Below, in pieces: positions 23,571 through 31,689 of a stretch of 34,846 nt of DNA. Each line of letters starts with the position of its first letter. Within the stretch, counting starts at the first letter, position 1. The position numbers and the translations under genes are program-made. This stretch comes from an uncultured Gammaproteobacteria bacterium (GTDB lineage: Bacteria; Pseudomonadota; Gammaproteobacteria; Pseudomonadales; Porticoccaceae): the NCBI GenBank assembly GCA_913060555.1, contig CAJXRS010000021.1:1-34846 (forward strand), given 5' to 3'. Under the pieces are notes generated by a model that saw nothing but the letters and a program-made list of their open reading frames with translations, made no database searches and was not told the origin of the DNA.

Positions 23571-25373
23571 ATGCCGGATTACCGCGTTCCCGTGCGGGAT
23601 ATGAAATTCGTTCGCGAAGAGGTGCTGGACTTCCCGGGCCTGTGGCAGCGCTTGCCGGGTTGCGAGGAGGTTACCGCCGAGCTCGCCAGCGCCATCTACG
23701 AAGCGGTGGCGAAGCTCTGCGAAGAAGTGCTGGCGCCGCTGTGGCGCAGTGGCGACGAGGAGGGCTGTACCTGGAACCCGGAGGGAGTTCGCACCCCGGA
23801 GGGCTTCAAGGAAGCCTATGCCAGGTATGTCGAGGGCGGCTGGCCGGCACTGACGGGCCCGGTGGACTATGGCGGCCAGGGATTGCCGCCCTCGCTGGAG
23901 AGCGTGCTCAACGAATTCGTCGGCACCGCCAACTGGGCCTGGAGCATGTACCCCTTTCTCGCCAAGGGTGGCCGTCTGACGGTGACCGCGCATGGTGACG
24001 AGGAGCTCAAGCGCCAATACCTGGCCAAGCTGATCTCTGGGGAATGGACCGCCACCATGTGCCTGACCGAGGCCCATGCCGGCACGGATCTGGGCATCCT
24101 GCGGACCAAGGCCGAGCCGGACCCCGATGGCAGCTACCGGATCACCGGCACCAAGATCTTCATCTCGTCGGGCGAACACGATCTGGTGGATAACATCCTG
24201 CACATCGTGCTCGCCCGCCTGCCGGACGCGCCGCCGGGCACCAAGGGCATTTCCCTGTTTCTGGTGCCCAAGCGGTTGCCGGACGCCGAAGGCAATGCCG
24301 GGGCGCCCAATGGCGTGTCCTGCGGCAGTATCGAGCACAAGATGGGCATCCACGGCAACGCCACCGCGGTGCTCAATTTCGAAGACGCCAGGGGGTTTCT
24401 GCTGGGCGAGCCCAACCGCGGCCTCAACGCCATGTTCACCTTCATGAACATTGCCCGTATCGGCACCGCGGTGCAGGGTGTGGCCCATGCCGAACTGGCG
24501 CTGCAGGGCGCAGCGCGCTATGCCCGCGAACGTCTGCAGATGCGCGCCGCCAAGGGGCCGGCCAACCCGGAGGGGCCCGCCGATCCGATCATCGTGCATC
24601 CGGACGTGCGGCGCATGCTGTTGACCATCAAGGCGTTCGCCGAAGGTACCCGGCTGCTGATCCAGTCGCTGGCCTATGAGGTCGACCTCTCCTACCTGGC
24701 AGCCGACGTGGAGGAGCGTCAGCGCGCGGAGGACCTGCTGGCGTTGCTGACCCCGGTGGCCAAGGGGTTCTGCACCGAGCTCGGCTTCGAGGCCGCCAGC
24801 CTGGGTATTCAGGTGTTCGGCGGCCACGGCTATATCCGCGAATGGGGCATGGAGCAGAACCTGCGTGATGCCCGCATCGGCATGATCTATGAGGGTACCA
24901 ACGGCATTCAGGCGATTGATCTGCTGGGTCGCAAGGTGTTGGGCAGCGGCGGCGAGATGCTGGCACCCTGGCTGCGCCGCATCGCGGACTTCTGCCGCGA
25001 CTGTGCCGGCGAGGCGGAGATGGCGGCCTTCGTCGAACCCCTCGCTGCGCTGGTGAAGGAGTGGGAGCAGCTCACCCGGGACATCGGCGCCCGCACCCGG
25101 AAGGATGCCGATGAAATGGGTGCCGCGGCCTTTGATTATCTGATGTACGCGGGTTATGTGAGCCTGGCGTATCTGTGGGCGCGGGCAGCACGCGTCGCGC
25201 AGCGTGCCCTGGCCGCGGAAGATGCGGATGCGGAGTTCTACCGCGCCAAGCTGCAAACCGCAGATTTTTACTATCGAAAGATTCTGCCCCGCACCCGTAC
25301 CCTGGTGGCCGGCATCGACAGCGGCGCCGAGCCGCTGATGGGCATGGCTGCCGAAGCCTTCTTGCTGGAGTGA
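23571..25373 (+). CDS. acyl-CoA dehydrogenase, DmdC-like long form
   Basis: 600 residues, about 200 longer than ordinary acyl-CoA dehydrogenases, as in the DmdC-type group that includes 3-methylmercaptopropionyl-CoA dehydrogenase. The characteristic N-terminus (YRVPVRDMKFVREEVLDFPGL) is present. The FAD-binding segment CLTEAHAGTDLG and the catalytic Glu441 in MIYEGTNGIQAIDLLGRK are intact, followed by the extra C-terminal helical domain. It introduces an alpha-beta double bond into an acyl-CoA. The DmdC group contains many enzymes that do not act on DMSP breakdown products, so the substrate is left open. The ATG at 23571 begins the family N-terminus; the frame is open upstream into bioF. A DUF3094-type gene follows after 9 bp. 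Confidence 0.9.
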   Translation: MPDYRVPVRDMKFVREEVLDFPGLWQRLPGCEEVTAELASAIYEAVAKLCEEVLAPLWRSGDEEGCTWNPEGVRTPEGFKEAYARYVEGGWPALTGPVDYGGQGLPPSLESVLNEFVGTANWAWSMYPFLAKGGRLTVTAHGDEELKRQYLAKLISGEWTATMCLTEAHAGTDLGILRTKAEPDPDGSYRITGTKIFISSGEHDLVDNILHIVLARLPDAPPGTKGISLFLVPKRLPDAEGNAGAPNGVSCGSIEHKMGIHGNATAVLNFEDARGFLLGEPNRGLNAMFTFMNIARIGTAVQGVAHAELALQGAARYARERLQMRAAKGPANPEGPADPIIVHPDVRRMLLTIKAFAEGTRLLIQSLAYEVDLSYLAADVEERQRAEDLLALLTPVAKGFCTELGFEAASLGIQVFGGHGYIREWGMEQNLRDARIGMIYEGTNGIQAIDLLGRKVLGSGGEMLAPWLRRIADFCRDCAGEAEMAAFVEPLAALVKEWEQLTRDIGARTRKDADEMGAAAFDYLMYAGYVSLAYLWARAARVAQRALAAEDADAEFYRAKLQTADFYYRKILPRTRTLVAGIDSGAEPLMGMAAEAFLLE

Positions 25374-25382
25374 GGAAACGCC

Positions 25383-25568
25383 ATGCCACAGCGGCCGCAA
25401 TTGTCTGACGAGGACCTCGCCCGTGTGCGCGAGTATCTGGACTCCCCCATACACAGGGTGGAGCGCCAGCCCTTTCGGCCTCTGCGCCTGCTGCTGGTGA
25501 TCTGGGTGGTAATCGGTGTGATCAGCGGTGCCGCGCTGCTGTTCGCCCGTCTGCTGGGCGCGGTCTGA
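25383..25568 (+). CDS. small single-pass membrane protein, DUF3094-like
   Basis: 61 residues. A polar N-terminus with LSDEDLARVREYLDSPIH and VERQPFRP is followed by one hydrophobic segment (about 37-58, LLLVIWVVIGVISGAALLF). This matches my memory of the DUF3094 family in Pseudomonas and relatives, whose function is unknown. GAGGAAA precedes the ATG and only 9 bp separate it from the acyl-CoA dehydrogenase stop, so it is likely co-transcribed. A membrane-anchoring role is speculation. Confidence 0.75.
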   Translation: MPQRPQLSDEDLARVREYLDSPIHRVERQPFRPLRLLLVIWVVIGVISGAALLFARLLGAV

Positions 25569-25608
25569 GCCGTAGGCCGGCCGGCTTGCCAAGTGCCTTG
25601 CCGACCGC

Positions 25609-25635
25609 TTGAATGTCGCTGCACAACACCATAAT
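25609..25635 (+). promoter_or_regulatory. candidate promoter for the fifth CoA-transferase
   Basis: TTGAAT (25609-25614) and CATAAT (25630-25635) with a short 15-bp spacer. The 10-mer AACACCATAA (25625-25634) also occurs upstream of the metallohydrolase at 2449-2458. Confidence 0.3.
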
Positions 25636-25652
25636 CGACGGAGAACAATCGC

Positions 25653-26831
25653 ATGCAACCATTACAGGGCATTCGCATCGTCGAAGTCACCACCAATGCC
25701 TCGGGGCCGTTCGCGACCGGTGTGCTCGCCGACCAGGGGGCGGACGTGATTCGCCTGGAAACCATCGGCGCCGGCGACCCTTCGCGCCACGTGGGCGGGG
25801 TCCGCGAGGGCGTGACTTCCTATAACGCCAGCATGAATCGCAACAAGCGTTCGCTGGCGGTCGACCTCAAGAACGCGCAGTTGCGCCCGGCGCTGTATGC
25901 GCTGATCCGGACCGCGGACGTCTTCGTGCAGAATTCCCGACCCGGCGCCCTGGACCGCTGCGGCTTCGGTTATCCGGATCTGCACGAGGTGAACCCGGAT
26001 CTGATCTATGTATCCATTTCCGGGTTCGGAGCCGATGGTCCCGCAGCCCATCAACGGGTCTATGATCCGGTGATCCAGGTCACCTCCGGATTCGCGGCGG
26101 TGCAGGGTCACGGCGGCCGGCCGCAACTGGTCAAGACCATCGCCAGCGACAAGATCGCTGCCCTGACCGCCGCCCAGGCGATCTCCTCGGCGCTGTTCGC
26201 CCGTGCCATCGGGCGCACGGGTGGCCATCACGTCGAGTTGTCGATGCTCGACGCCAGCCTGCAGTTTCTGTGGCCGGACGCGTTCTGGAATCATGGTTTC
26301 GTCGGCGGTGACTTTCAGCCCAAGCCGCTGCTTGCCGAGTTCTACCGGGTGTTGGAAACCGCGGACGGCTATGTCACCACCATCGTGGTCGGCGATGAGG
26401 AGTTCAAGGGCGCCTGCCGTGCCCTGGGACTGGAGGCGCTGCTGGACGAGCCCCGCTTCGCCTCCATCTTCGAGCGATTTTCGAACTATGGCGAGCTGTT
26501 GGTGGCCTTTGAAGAGAAGACCCGCAACTTGACCGCCGCCGAAGTCGTCGAACGCATGGACCGCGAGGGCGTGCCCTGCGGCAAGGTGAACACCCTGGAG
26601 GAGGTCATCGAAGACCCCCGGGTGCAGCATTCCGGATCCCTGGTGGAATACGATCACCCTCGGGCCGGCCGCCTGCGTCAGGCGCGGCCGGCGGCGGTGT
26701 TCGCAGGAGAACCCGCACCTGTACCCGGGCCGGCGCCCGGGCTTGGGGAGCATACCGAGCAGGTGCTGAAGTCCCTGGGCTGCTCGGACGCCGAGATCGC
26801 CACCTGGCGGGCGGCGGGCGCCATCGGCTGA
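25653..26831 (+). CDS. class III (CaiB/BaiF) CoA-transferase, fifth and divergent copy
   Basis: 392 residues. It belongs to the same superfamily as the four tandem copies but is clearly a different subfamily: the N-terminus is GIRIVEVTTNASGPFATGVLADQGADVIRLE and there is no QQNRGK (MNRNKRS instead). The catalytic Asp is Asp166 in IASDKIAAL, followed by the conserved GGHHVELSMLDAS strand. The loop position (about 240-250) lacks a Gly-rich motif (IVVGDEEFKGACR). GGAG lies before the ATG at 25653. It lies 84 bp after the DUF3094-like gene, so it may act on the same acyl-CoA as the dehydrogenase. It ends 13 bp before the convergent tatC. Confidence 0.9.
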   Translation: MQPLQGIRIVEVTTNASGPFATGVLADQGADVIRLETIGAGDPSRHVGGVREGVTSYNASMNRNKRSLAVDLKNAQLRPALYALIRTADVFVQNSRPGALDRCGFGYPDLHEVNPDLIYVSISGFGADGPAAHQRVYDPVIQVTSGFAAVQGHGGRPQLVKTIASDKIAALTAAQAISSALFARAIGRTGGHHVELSMLDASLQFLWPDAFWNHGFVGGDFQPKPLLAEFYRVLETADGYVTTIVVGDEEFKGACRALGLEALLDEPRFASIFERFSNYGELLVAFEEKTRNLTAAEVVERMDREGVPCGKVNTLEEVIEDPRVQHSGSLVEYDHPRAGRLRQARPAAVFAGEPAPVPGPAPGLGEHTEQVLKSLGCSDAEIATWRAAGAIG

Positions 26832-26844
26832 GGGTCAGGCGCGG

Positions 26845-27612
26845 TCAGCCGTCGTTACCGGCCGGGGCCTGCTCGGCCGGGTCCTCCCTGTCCCGATAGA
26901 CCATCCGGCCGAACAGCACGCCGAGCTCGAAGAGCAGCCACATGGGTAGTGCGAGCAGGGTCTGCGAAAAGATGTCCGGTGGCGTCAACAGCATGCCGAT
27001 GCTGAAGCAGCCGACCAGGATGTAGGGCCGCTTACCGGCCAGCTTGGCGGGGTCAACGGCGCCGGTAAGGCTCAGGATCACCACCGCCACCGGGATCTCG
27101 AAGGCGAGCCCGAAAGCAAAGAACAGCTTCAGGACAAAGTCCAGGTAGCGGCTGATATCCGTCATCACGGCAACGTGGGCCGGGCCGGCACTGGTGAAGA
27201 ACCCGAAAACCAGCGGAAAAACCACGTAGTAAGCGAACGCCATGCCGGCGAAGAAGAGGGCGATGCTGGAGGCGAACAGGGGCAGCACCACATGCCGCTC
27301 GCGGCGGTAGAGGCCGGGGGCAACGAATGCCCAGAGTTGGTAGAGGATAAAGGGCATGGCGGCCATGATCGCCAGCACGAAGGTCAGCTTGAACGGTGTC
27401 AGGAAGGGCGCCGCGACATCGGTGGCGATCATGCTCGAACCCTCGGGCAGGTAGACCCGCAAGGGTTCCGATACATAGTCGTAGATGCGGTTGGCGAAGG
27501 GAAACATGCCACCGAACAGCAGGGCGATGATCAGCAGGCTGCGCAACAGCCGGTCGCGCAACTCGATCAGGTGTTCGACCAGTCCGGCCTCGGTCGCCTG
27601 GGTCTCGCTCAT
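26845..27612 (-). CDS. tatC: Sec-independent translocase subunit TatC
   Basis: This 255-residue inner-membrane protein has six hydrophobic segments. TatC recognises twin-arginine signal peptides together with TatB. The family landmarks are present: LIELRDRLLRS at the N-terminus, SEPLRVYLP, the conserved Glu in FVAPGLYRRERH, FAYYVVFPLVFGFF, and LTPPDIFSQTLLALPMWLLFELG near the end. It starts at 27612 and its ATG overlaps the tatB stop by 4 bp. It is the last gene of the minus-strand ubi-his-tat series. Confidence 0.97.
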   Translation of the reverse strand: MSETQATEAGLVEHLIELRDRLLRSLLIIALLFGGMFPFANRIYDYVSEPLRVYLPEGSSMIATDVAAPFLTPFKLTFVLAIMAAMPFILYQLWAFVAPGLYRRERHVVLPLFASSIALFFAGMAFAYYVVFPLVFGFFTSAGPAHVAVMTDISRYLDFVLKLFFAFGLAFEIPVAVVILSLTGAVDPAKLAGKRPYILVGCFSIGMLLTPPDIFSQTLLALPMWLLFELGVLFGRMVYRDREDPAEQAPAGNDG

Positions 27613-27992
27613 GACCGCTCGGGCTTGTCGCGGCCGGCGGCTGTTGTCGGGCCCTCGTCATCGGCGTCGTCGATGAATTCGATCTCCTCCGGGGATTCGC
27701 GGCGTTGTTCGCGCGGCGTCAGCGGCGCTTCCTGTGCCCGTCTCAGGGTTTCAGCAACCTGTTGGCGTTCGCTCTCCAGCTGCTCCAGTAGCAGCTGGTT
27801 GTGGACCTCGCGGCGAATATCGTCGATGCCCAGCTCGCGTTCCATGTCGTTACGGGCATTTTGCAGGCTGCGGCGCAGCTTGCCGATCCAGTAGCCCAGG
27901 AAGCGGGCCGCCTCGGGCAGGCGTTTGGGGCCGATCACGATCAGCGCGATCGCGACCAGGAGGAGGATTTCGGAAAAGCCGATATCGGACAA
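27609..27992 (-). CDS. tatB: Sec-independent translocase subunit TatB
   Basis: 127 residues. An N-terminal membrane helix (DIGFSEILLLVAIALIVIGPKRLP) is followed by an amphipathic helix and a charged cytoplasmic tail, the usual TatB layout; TatB passes signal-bearing proteins to TatC. The start is a TTG at 27992 (first codons TTG TCC GAT ATC), supported by GGAG 8 bp upstream and by the family N-terminus M-x-DIGF. An ATG-initiated version would have to start far upstream with no similarity. It is shorter than E. coli TatB (171). 34 bp separate it from tatA. Confidence 0.93.
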   Translation of the reverse strand: MSDIGFSEILLLVAIALIVIGPKRLPEAARFLGYWIGKLRRSLQNARNDMERELGIDDIRREVHNQLLLEQLESERQQVAETLRRAQEAPLTPREQRRESPEEIEFIDDADDEGPTTAAGRDKPERS

Positions 27993-28026
27993 GCTGGCGC
28001 TCCGGGTCGGGTGCGACGGCTCCGGC

Positions 28027-28287
28027 TCAGGAGTTCTTGCGTTCCGGGGAGCCGGTGTCGACGTGTTCGCGGTGCTCGGTATCCGTCTTGGCTTCGGTTT
28101 CGAGCGAATCCGGCGCTTCCGCCTCGGACTCCGATTTATCCTTGTCGTCGCCCATGGCGCCGCGGAAGCCCTTGATTGCCCCACCCAGGTCGCCACCCAG
28201 ATTACGCAAGCGCTTGGTACCGAAGATGAGCATGACGATCACCAGAATGATGAGCAGCTGCCAGATACTGATTCCACCCAGTCCCAT
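28027..28287 (-). CDS. tatA: Sec-independent translocase subunit TatA
   Basis: This 86-residue protein has one N-terminal membrane helix ([16 protein letters not shown]), the FGTKRL hinge, the amphipathic helix [17 protein letters not shown] and an acidic tail ending SPERKNS. TatA assembles into the transport channel. The ATG at 28287 begins [10 protein letters not shown], typical of the family. It follows hisE by 12 bp. Confidence 0.96.
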   Translation of the reverse strand: MGLGGISIWQLLIILVIVMLIFGTKRLRNLGGDLGGAIKGFRGAMGDDKDKSESEAEAPDSLETEAKTDTEHREHVDTGSPERKNS

Positions 28288-28299
28288 TTGCGCCTCCGA

Positions 28300-28629
28300 T
28301 TATCGATTGCGGCTGGCTTTTTCTTCCAGTCCGGACATGCCGAAGCGGCGCGCCAATTCCGCGAGCACGGCGTCGGCATTCTCGCCGAGGTGGGAGAGCA
28401 TTACCAGCGAATGGAACCAGAGATCGGCGGTCTCTGCGACCAGTGCGCTGGTGTCGCCGCTGTGGGCAGCGTCCTTCGCCGCGATCAGCGTCTCGGTACA
28501 TTCCTCCCCGAGCTTTTCGAGGATCCTGTTGAGTCCCTGGTGGTGCAGCCGAGCGACATAAGAACTTTCGGGATTGCGCTGCCGGCGGTCCGCCAGCACC
28601 TGGGTGAGTTCTGCGAGCACGTCGTTCAT
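28300..28629 (-). CDS. hisE: phosphoribosyl-ATP pyrophosphatase
   Basis: This 109-residue MazG-like all-alpha enzyme performs the second step of histidine synthesis. The metal-binding pattern [16 protein letters not shown] followed by [13 protein letters not shown] is clear. The ATG at 28629 is preceded by GGAG and overlaps the hisI stop by 4 bp; the 14 codons upstream are not family-like. In this organism HisI and HisE are separate proteins, as in Pseudomonas and unlike the E. coli fusion. Confidence 0.95.
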   Translation of the reverse strand: MNDVLAELTQVLADRRQRNPESSYVARLHHQGLNRILEKLGEECTETLIAAKDAAHSGDTSALVAETADLWFHSLVMLSHLGENADAVLAELARRFGMSGLEEKASRNR

Positions 28630-29024
28630 GAGGATCTCCCGGATGGTGGCTCCGGGCTGTCGGGTTGCCACCCGGTGTCGGTTGGATGCTGGAAAAAGCA
28701 GTTGGGCCTTCCGGTGTGACAGGCGATACCGCCTACCTGTTCCACGATCAACAGCAGGGTGTCGCCGTCACAGTCGAGGCGGATATCGCGCAACAGTTGC
28801 ACATGGCCCGATTCCTCGCCCTTGCGCCACAGCCGCTGCCGCGACCGCGACCAGTACACCGCGCGTCCTTCAACCAGCGTCAGGCCCAGGGCTTCCCGAT
28901 TCATCCAGGCCAGCATGAGCACGGCACCGCTGCCGACATCCTGGGCGATAGCAGGTACCAGGCCGTCGCTGTTCCAGGCGACGGCGTCGAGTACGGCTTG
29001 TGGTGGAGTGGTTCGATCGATCAT
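28626..29024 (-). CDS. hisI: phosphoribosyl-AMP cyclohydrolase
   Basis: This 132-residue zinc enzyme performs the third step of histidine synthesis, opening the adenine ring of PR-AMP. Conserved: [48 protein letters not shown] (metal Asp residues), and the zinc cysteines in [14 protein letters not shown]. The ATG at 29024 is preferred over a TTG at 29033. It lies 5 bp after the ubiB stop and is coupled to hisE. Confidence 0.96.
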   Translation of the reverse strand: MIDRTTPPQAVLDAVAWNSDGLVPAIAQDVGSGAVLMLAWMNREALGLTLVEGRAVYWSRSRQRLWRKGEESGHVQLLRDIRLDCDGDTLLLIVEQVGGIACHTGRPNCFFQHPTDTGWQPDSPEPPSGRSS

Positions 29025-29029
29025 GGAGC

Positions 29030-30661
29030 TCAACGCCTGTCGCTCCCATTATCCCAGTTTCGCCTGTACAGCAACAGCAACAGGCCGGCGCCGGCGAGCG
29101 CCACCCCGGCGGCCGGCACTGCGGCCAGTGCCAGCATCCGGTCGGCGATCAGTAGGGCGGTGCCAGCGCCGATGCAGAACACTGCGGCCGTCCCGGACGC
29201 CCCGGAAGCGGCTTTCTCCCGCGCGCCCCGGGTCGCCTCCAGCTCGATGCGCTCCAATCGCGCCAGTGTCCGGTAGGCCAGTTGCGGTAGCTCCGGAAAG
29301 CGTTCCAGCCACTCCGGGCCGTGGCGGCGCAGCCCGCGCAGCAGCCGCGCGGGCTTGAAACGTTCGCGCAGCCAGCGTTCCAGAAAGGGGTGGGCGGTCT
29401 GCCAGAGATCGAGTTGGGGATAGAGTTGCCGACCGAGGCCCTCGATGTTGAGCAGGGTCTTTTGCAGCAACACCAGGGAAGGTTGGATCTCTGCATCGAA
29501 GCGGCGCGCGATCATAAACAGATCCACCAGCAGATGTGCCAGGGAGATGTCCTTCAGGGGGCGCTGAAAACGCGGTTCGCACACCGTGCGCACGGCGCCC
29601 TCCAGCTCGACCACGGGCGTCCCCTCGGGAACCCAGCCGGACAGCAGGTGCAGTTCCGCTACCTGCCGGTAGTCGCGGCGGAAGATAGCCAGCAGATTGC
29701 GCGCCAGGTAGTACTGGTCGCTGTCCGACAGCACGCCGATCACGGCGCAGTCGATCGCCACGTATCTGGGCAGTTGCGGGTCGCCGACATCGACGAAGAT
29801 ATTACCCGGGTGCATATCGGCGTGAAAGAAATTGTGCTCGAACACCTGGGTGAAGAAAATCTCCACGCCGCGCTCGGCGAGCACCCGGAAATCGACCCGG
29901 GCGCGGCGCAGCGCATCGAGGTCGGTGACGGGAATGGCGCGAATCCGGTCCATCACCAGGATCTGGGCATTGGTCAGCGGCCAGTGGATACGCGGCACCA
30001 GCAACAGCGGTGAGTCGGCGAAGTTGCGGCGCAGGATCGCGGTGTTGGCAGCCTCGCGCTGCAGGTCGAGTTCGTCGAGAATGGTGCTGCGATAGTCGCG
30101 GGCGACCTCGACCGGGCGCAGCCGCCGGGCCTCGGCGCTGTAGCGCGCCAGCAGGCGCGCGAACGCCAGCAGCAGCGTGCAATCGAGCTCGATCAGGGAG
30201 CGGATGCCGGGTCGAATCGCCTTGATGACCACCTCGTGGCCATCGGGCAGTGTGGCAGCATGGACCTGGGCCACCGAAGCCGAGGCCAGCGGCTGGCGGT
30301 CGAAGTGCGCGAACGTGGCGTCGGGATCACAGCCCAGCGCCTGGGCCACCAGGTCCGCGAAGACCTCCCCCGGAAAGGGAGGAACCCGGTCCTGCAGTTT
30401 TTGCAGCTCGCTACAAAGGTCCGCGGGGATCAGGTCGGGGCGGGTGGACAGGGTCTGACCGAACTTCACGAACACCGGCCCCAGGGATTCCAGGGCCAGG
30501 CGCAGGCGTTCTCCCCGGGGGCGCCGCGGTTGGGGCAGCAGACGCAGAGCTGCGAAGGGCAGGCGCAGCGGCCAGGGCAGCCGCAACCCGGCCGCCAGGG
30601 TGTCGAGCCGGTAGCGAAAGGCCACGCCCAGGATGTGCAAGCCCCTGAGCGACCGTTTCAT
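29030..30661 (-). CDS. ubiB: ubiquinone biosynthesis accessory ATPase UbiB
   Basis: 543 residues. This atypical kinase-like (ABC1/ADCK) protein is needed for ubiquinone synthesis. Landmarks: the KxGQ motif ([17 protein letters not shown]), [14 protein letters not shown], the ATP-site lysine in VIKAIRPG, and the catalytic-loop [10 protein letters not shown]. The position of the kinase DFG motif reads DCA (29744-29752); from memory E. coli UbiB has DCG, so the Gly-to-Ala change is unusual. Two C-terminal hydrophobic segments (about 490-535) fit the membrane anchor. GGGAGA precedes the ATG at 30661. Confidence 0.95.
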   Translation of the reverse strand: MKRSLRGLHILGVAFRYRLDTLAAGLRLPWPLRLPFAALRLLPQPRRPRGERLRLALESLGPVFVKFGQTLSTRPDLIPADLCSELQKLQDRVPPFPGEVFADLVAQALGCDPDATFAHFDRQPLASASVAQVHAATLPDGHEVVIKAIRPGIRSLIELDCTLLLAFARLLARYSAEARRLRPVEVARDYRSTILDELDLQREAANTAILRRNFADSPLLLVPRIHWPLTNAQILVMDRIRAIPVTDLDALRRARVDFRVLAERGVEIFFTQVFEHNFFHADMHPGNIFVDVGDPQLPRYVAIDCAVIGVLSDSDQYYLARNLLAIFRRDYRQVAELHLLSGWVPEGTPVVELEGAVRTVCEPRFQRPLKDISLAHLLVDLFMIARRFDAEIQPSLVLLQKTLLNIEGLGRQLYPQLDLWQTAHPFLERWLRERFKPARLLRGLRRHGPEWLERFPELPQLAYRTLARLERIELEATRGAREKAASGASGTAAVFCIGAGTALLIADRMLALAAVPAAGVALAGAGLLLLLYRRNWDNGSDRR

Positions 30662-30891
30662 GCCGCTCTCCCGCTTCCGGTCACGCCGGTCGGTCGGTTT
30701 CGCAACCGACGCCGCTGAGCGGACAGCGCTGTCGACAGGTTCCTGTTGTCGCGTTGAACTCTGTCCGTCAGCCGCTCGCACAGGTGCGCGGATGGTTCGC
30801 CGAGGTGTGCGGTGGGGGCTGACTCCCGGTCTGGATCAAGCGCTGCATCGCGCCGGCGCGCGAATCGCGCCCAGGGAAGCGCTTGCATCAT
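30658..30891 (-). CDS. doubtful 77-residue ORF in the usual ubiJ position
   Basis: It starts at ATG-ATG 2 bp after the ubiE stop and its TGA overlaps the ubiB ATG by 4 bp, as an operon gene would. The product is Arg-rich (ARFARRRDAAL, RRRLRNRPTG), has no SCP2 domain and no similarity I can see to UbiJ. No good ribosome-binding site is present, and codon use (AGA, AGG, CGA, TCA) differs from the neighbours. It could be a ubiJ remnant or noncoding. The 232-bp gap holds nothing else I recognise. Confidence 0.22.
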   Translation of the reverse strand: MMQALPWARFARRRDAALDPDRESAPTAHLGEPSAHLCERLTDRVQRDNRNLSTALSAQRRRLRNRPTGVTGSGRAA

Positions 30892-30893
30892 GG

Positions 30894-31643
30894 TCAAGGT
30901 TTGCTGCCGATGTGCAGTGCCACGATGCCGCCGGTCATGTTGTGATAGCGACAGTCGTTGAAACCGGCCGCGGCCATCAATTCGCACAGGCGCTCTTGGT
31001 CGGGATGCATGCGGATCGACTCCGCCAGGTAGCGGTAGCTGTCGGCGTCGCCGGTCACCAAGCGGCCCAGACGGGGCAATACCTGGAACGAGTACTGATC
31101 GTAGAGTCTGCCCACCAAGGGGTTGGTGGGGCGGGAGAATTCCAATACCAGCAGGCGGCCGCCGGGCTTGAGCACGCGCTGCATGGCGGCCAGCGCACGC
31201 TCCTTGTCGGTGACGTTGCGCAGCCCGAAGGCGATGGTGGCCAGATCGAAGCAAGCGTCGGGAAAGGGCAGTTGCTCGGCGTCGGCCTGTACCCAGGACA
31301 GGTTGTTGGTCAGGCCGCGGTCGAGCAGTCGGTCGCGGCCCACGGCCAGCATGGCGGCATTGATGTCGGCCAGTACCACCCGACCGGCGGGGCCGACATC
31401 GGCGGCCAGCGCCGCGGCCAGATCGCCGGTCCCGCCGGCCAGATCCAGCACCTGCTGCCCGGGACGGACTGCGGCCATGGTCCGCGCCGCCTGCTTCCAG
31501 ATCCGGTGCAGGCCGGCCGACATCAGGTCGTTCATCAGGTCGTATTTGGTGGCCACCGAGTCGAATACCTGTGCCACCCGCGAGGTTTTTTCACTGCGGG
31601 GTACGCGCTCGAATCCGAAATCCGTGCTGTCTGAATCGTTCAT
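30894..31643 (-). CDS. ubiE: ubiquinone/menaquinone C-methyltransferase UbiE
   Basis: This 249-residue SAM-dependent methyltransferase methylates carbon 2 of demethoxyubiquinol (and demethylmenaquinol where present). The N-terminal [28 protein letters not shown] and the SAM motif [12 protein letters not shown] are diagnostic; also [12 protein letters not shown] and VLEFSRP. The C-terminus [15 protein letters not shown] is normal. The ATG at 31643 was chosen because homologues start a few residues before FGFERVP; an ATG nine codons upstream is possible. Confidence 0.97.
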   Translation of the reverse strand: MNDSDSTDFGFERVPRSEKTSRVAQVFDSVATKYDLMNDLMSAGLHRIWKQAARTMAAVRPGQQVLDLAGGTGDLAAALAADVGPAGRVVLADINAAMLAVGRDRLLDRGLTNNLSWVQADAEQLPFPDACFDLATIAFGLRNVTDKERALAAMQRVLKPGGRLLVLEFSRPTNPLVGRLYDQYSFQVLPRLGRLVTGDADSYRYLAESIRMHPDQERLCELMAAAGFNDCRYHNMTGGIVALHIGSKP

Positions 31644-31689
31644 GGGGGTCCGCCGGCTCGCGGACCCCATTGTACACCGGGGCGGAGCC

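Noticed and set aside
23571-25373. Naming the dehydrogenase dmdC and inferring DMSP degradation
   Set aside because: The long acyl-CoA dehydrogenase group is broad, and dmdA, dmdB and dmdD are not adjacent. The acyl-CoA synthetase at 9366 is too far away to count as support.
30658-31254. 198-codon frame across ubiE as a UbiJ gene
   Set aside because: Most of it lies inside ubiE in another frame and has no SCP2-like sequence; only its last 77 codons fall in the gap.
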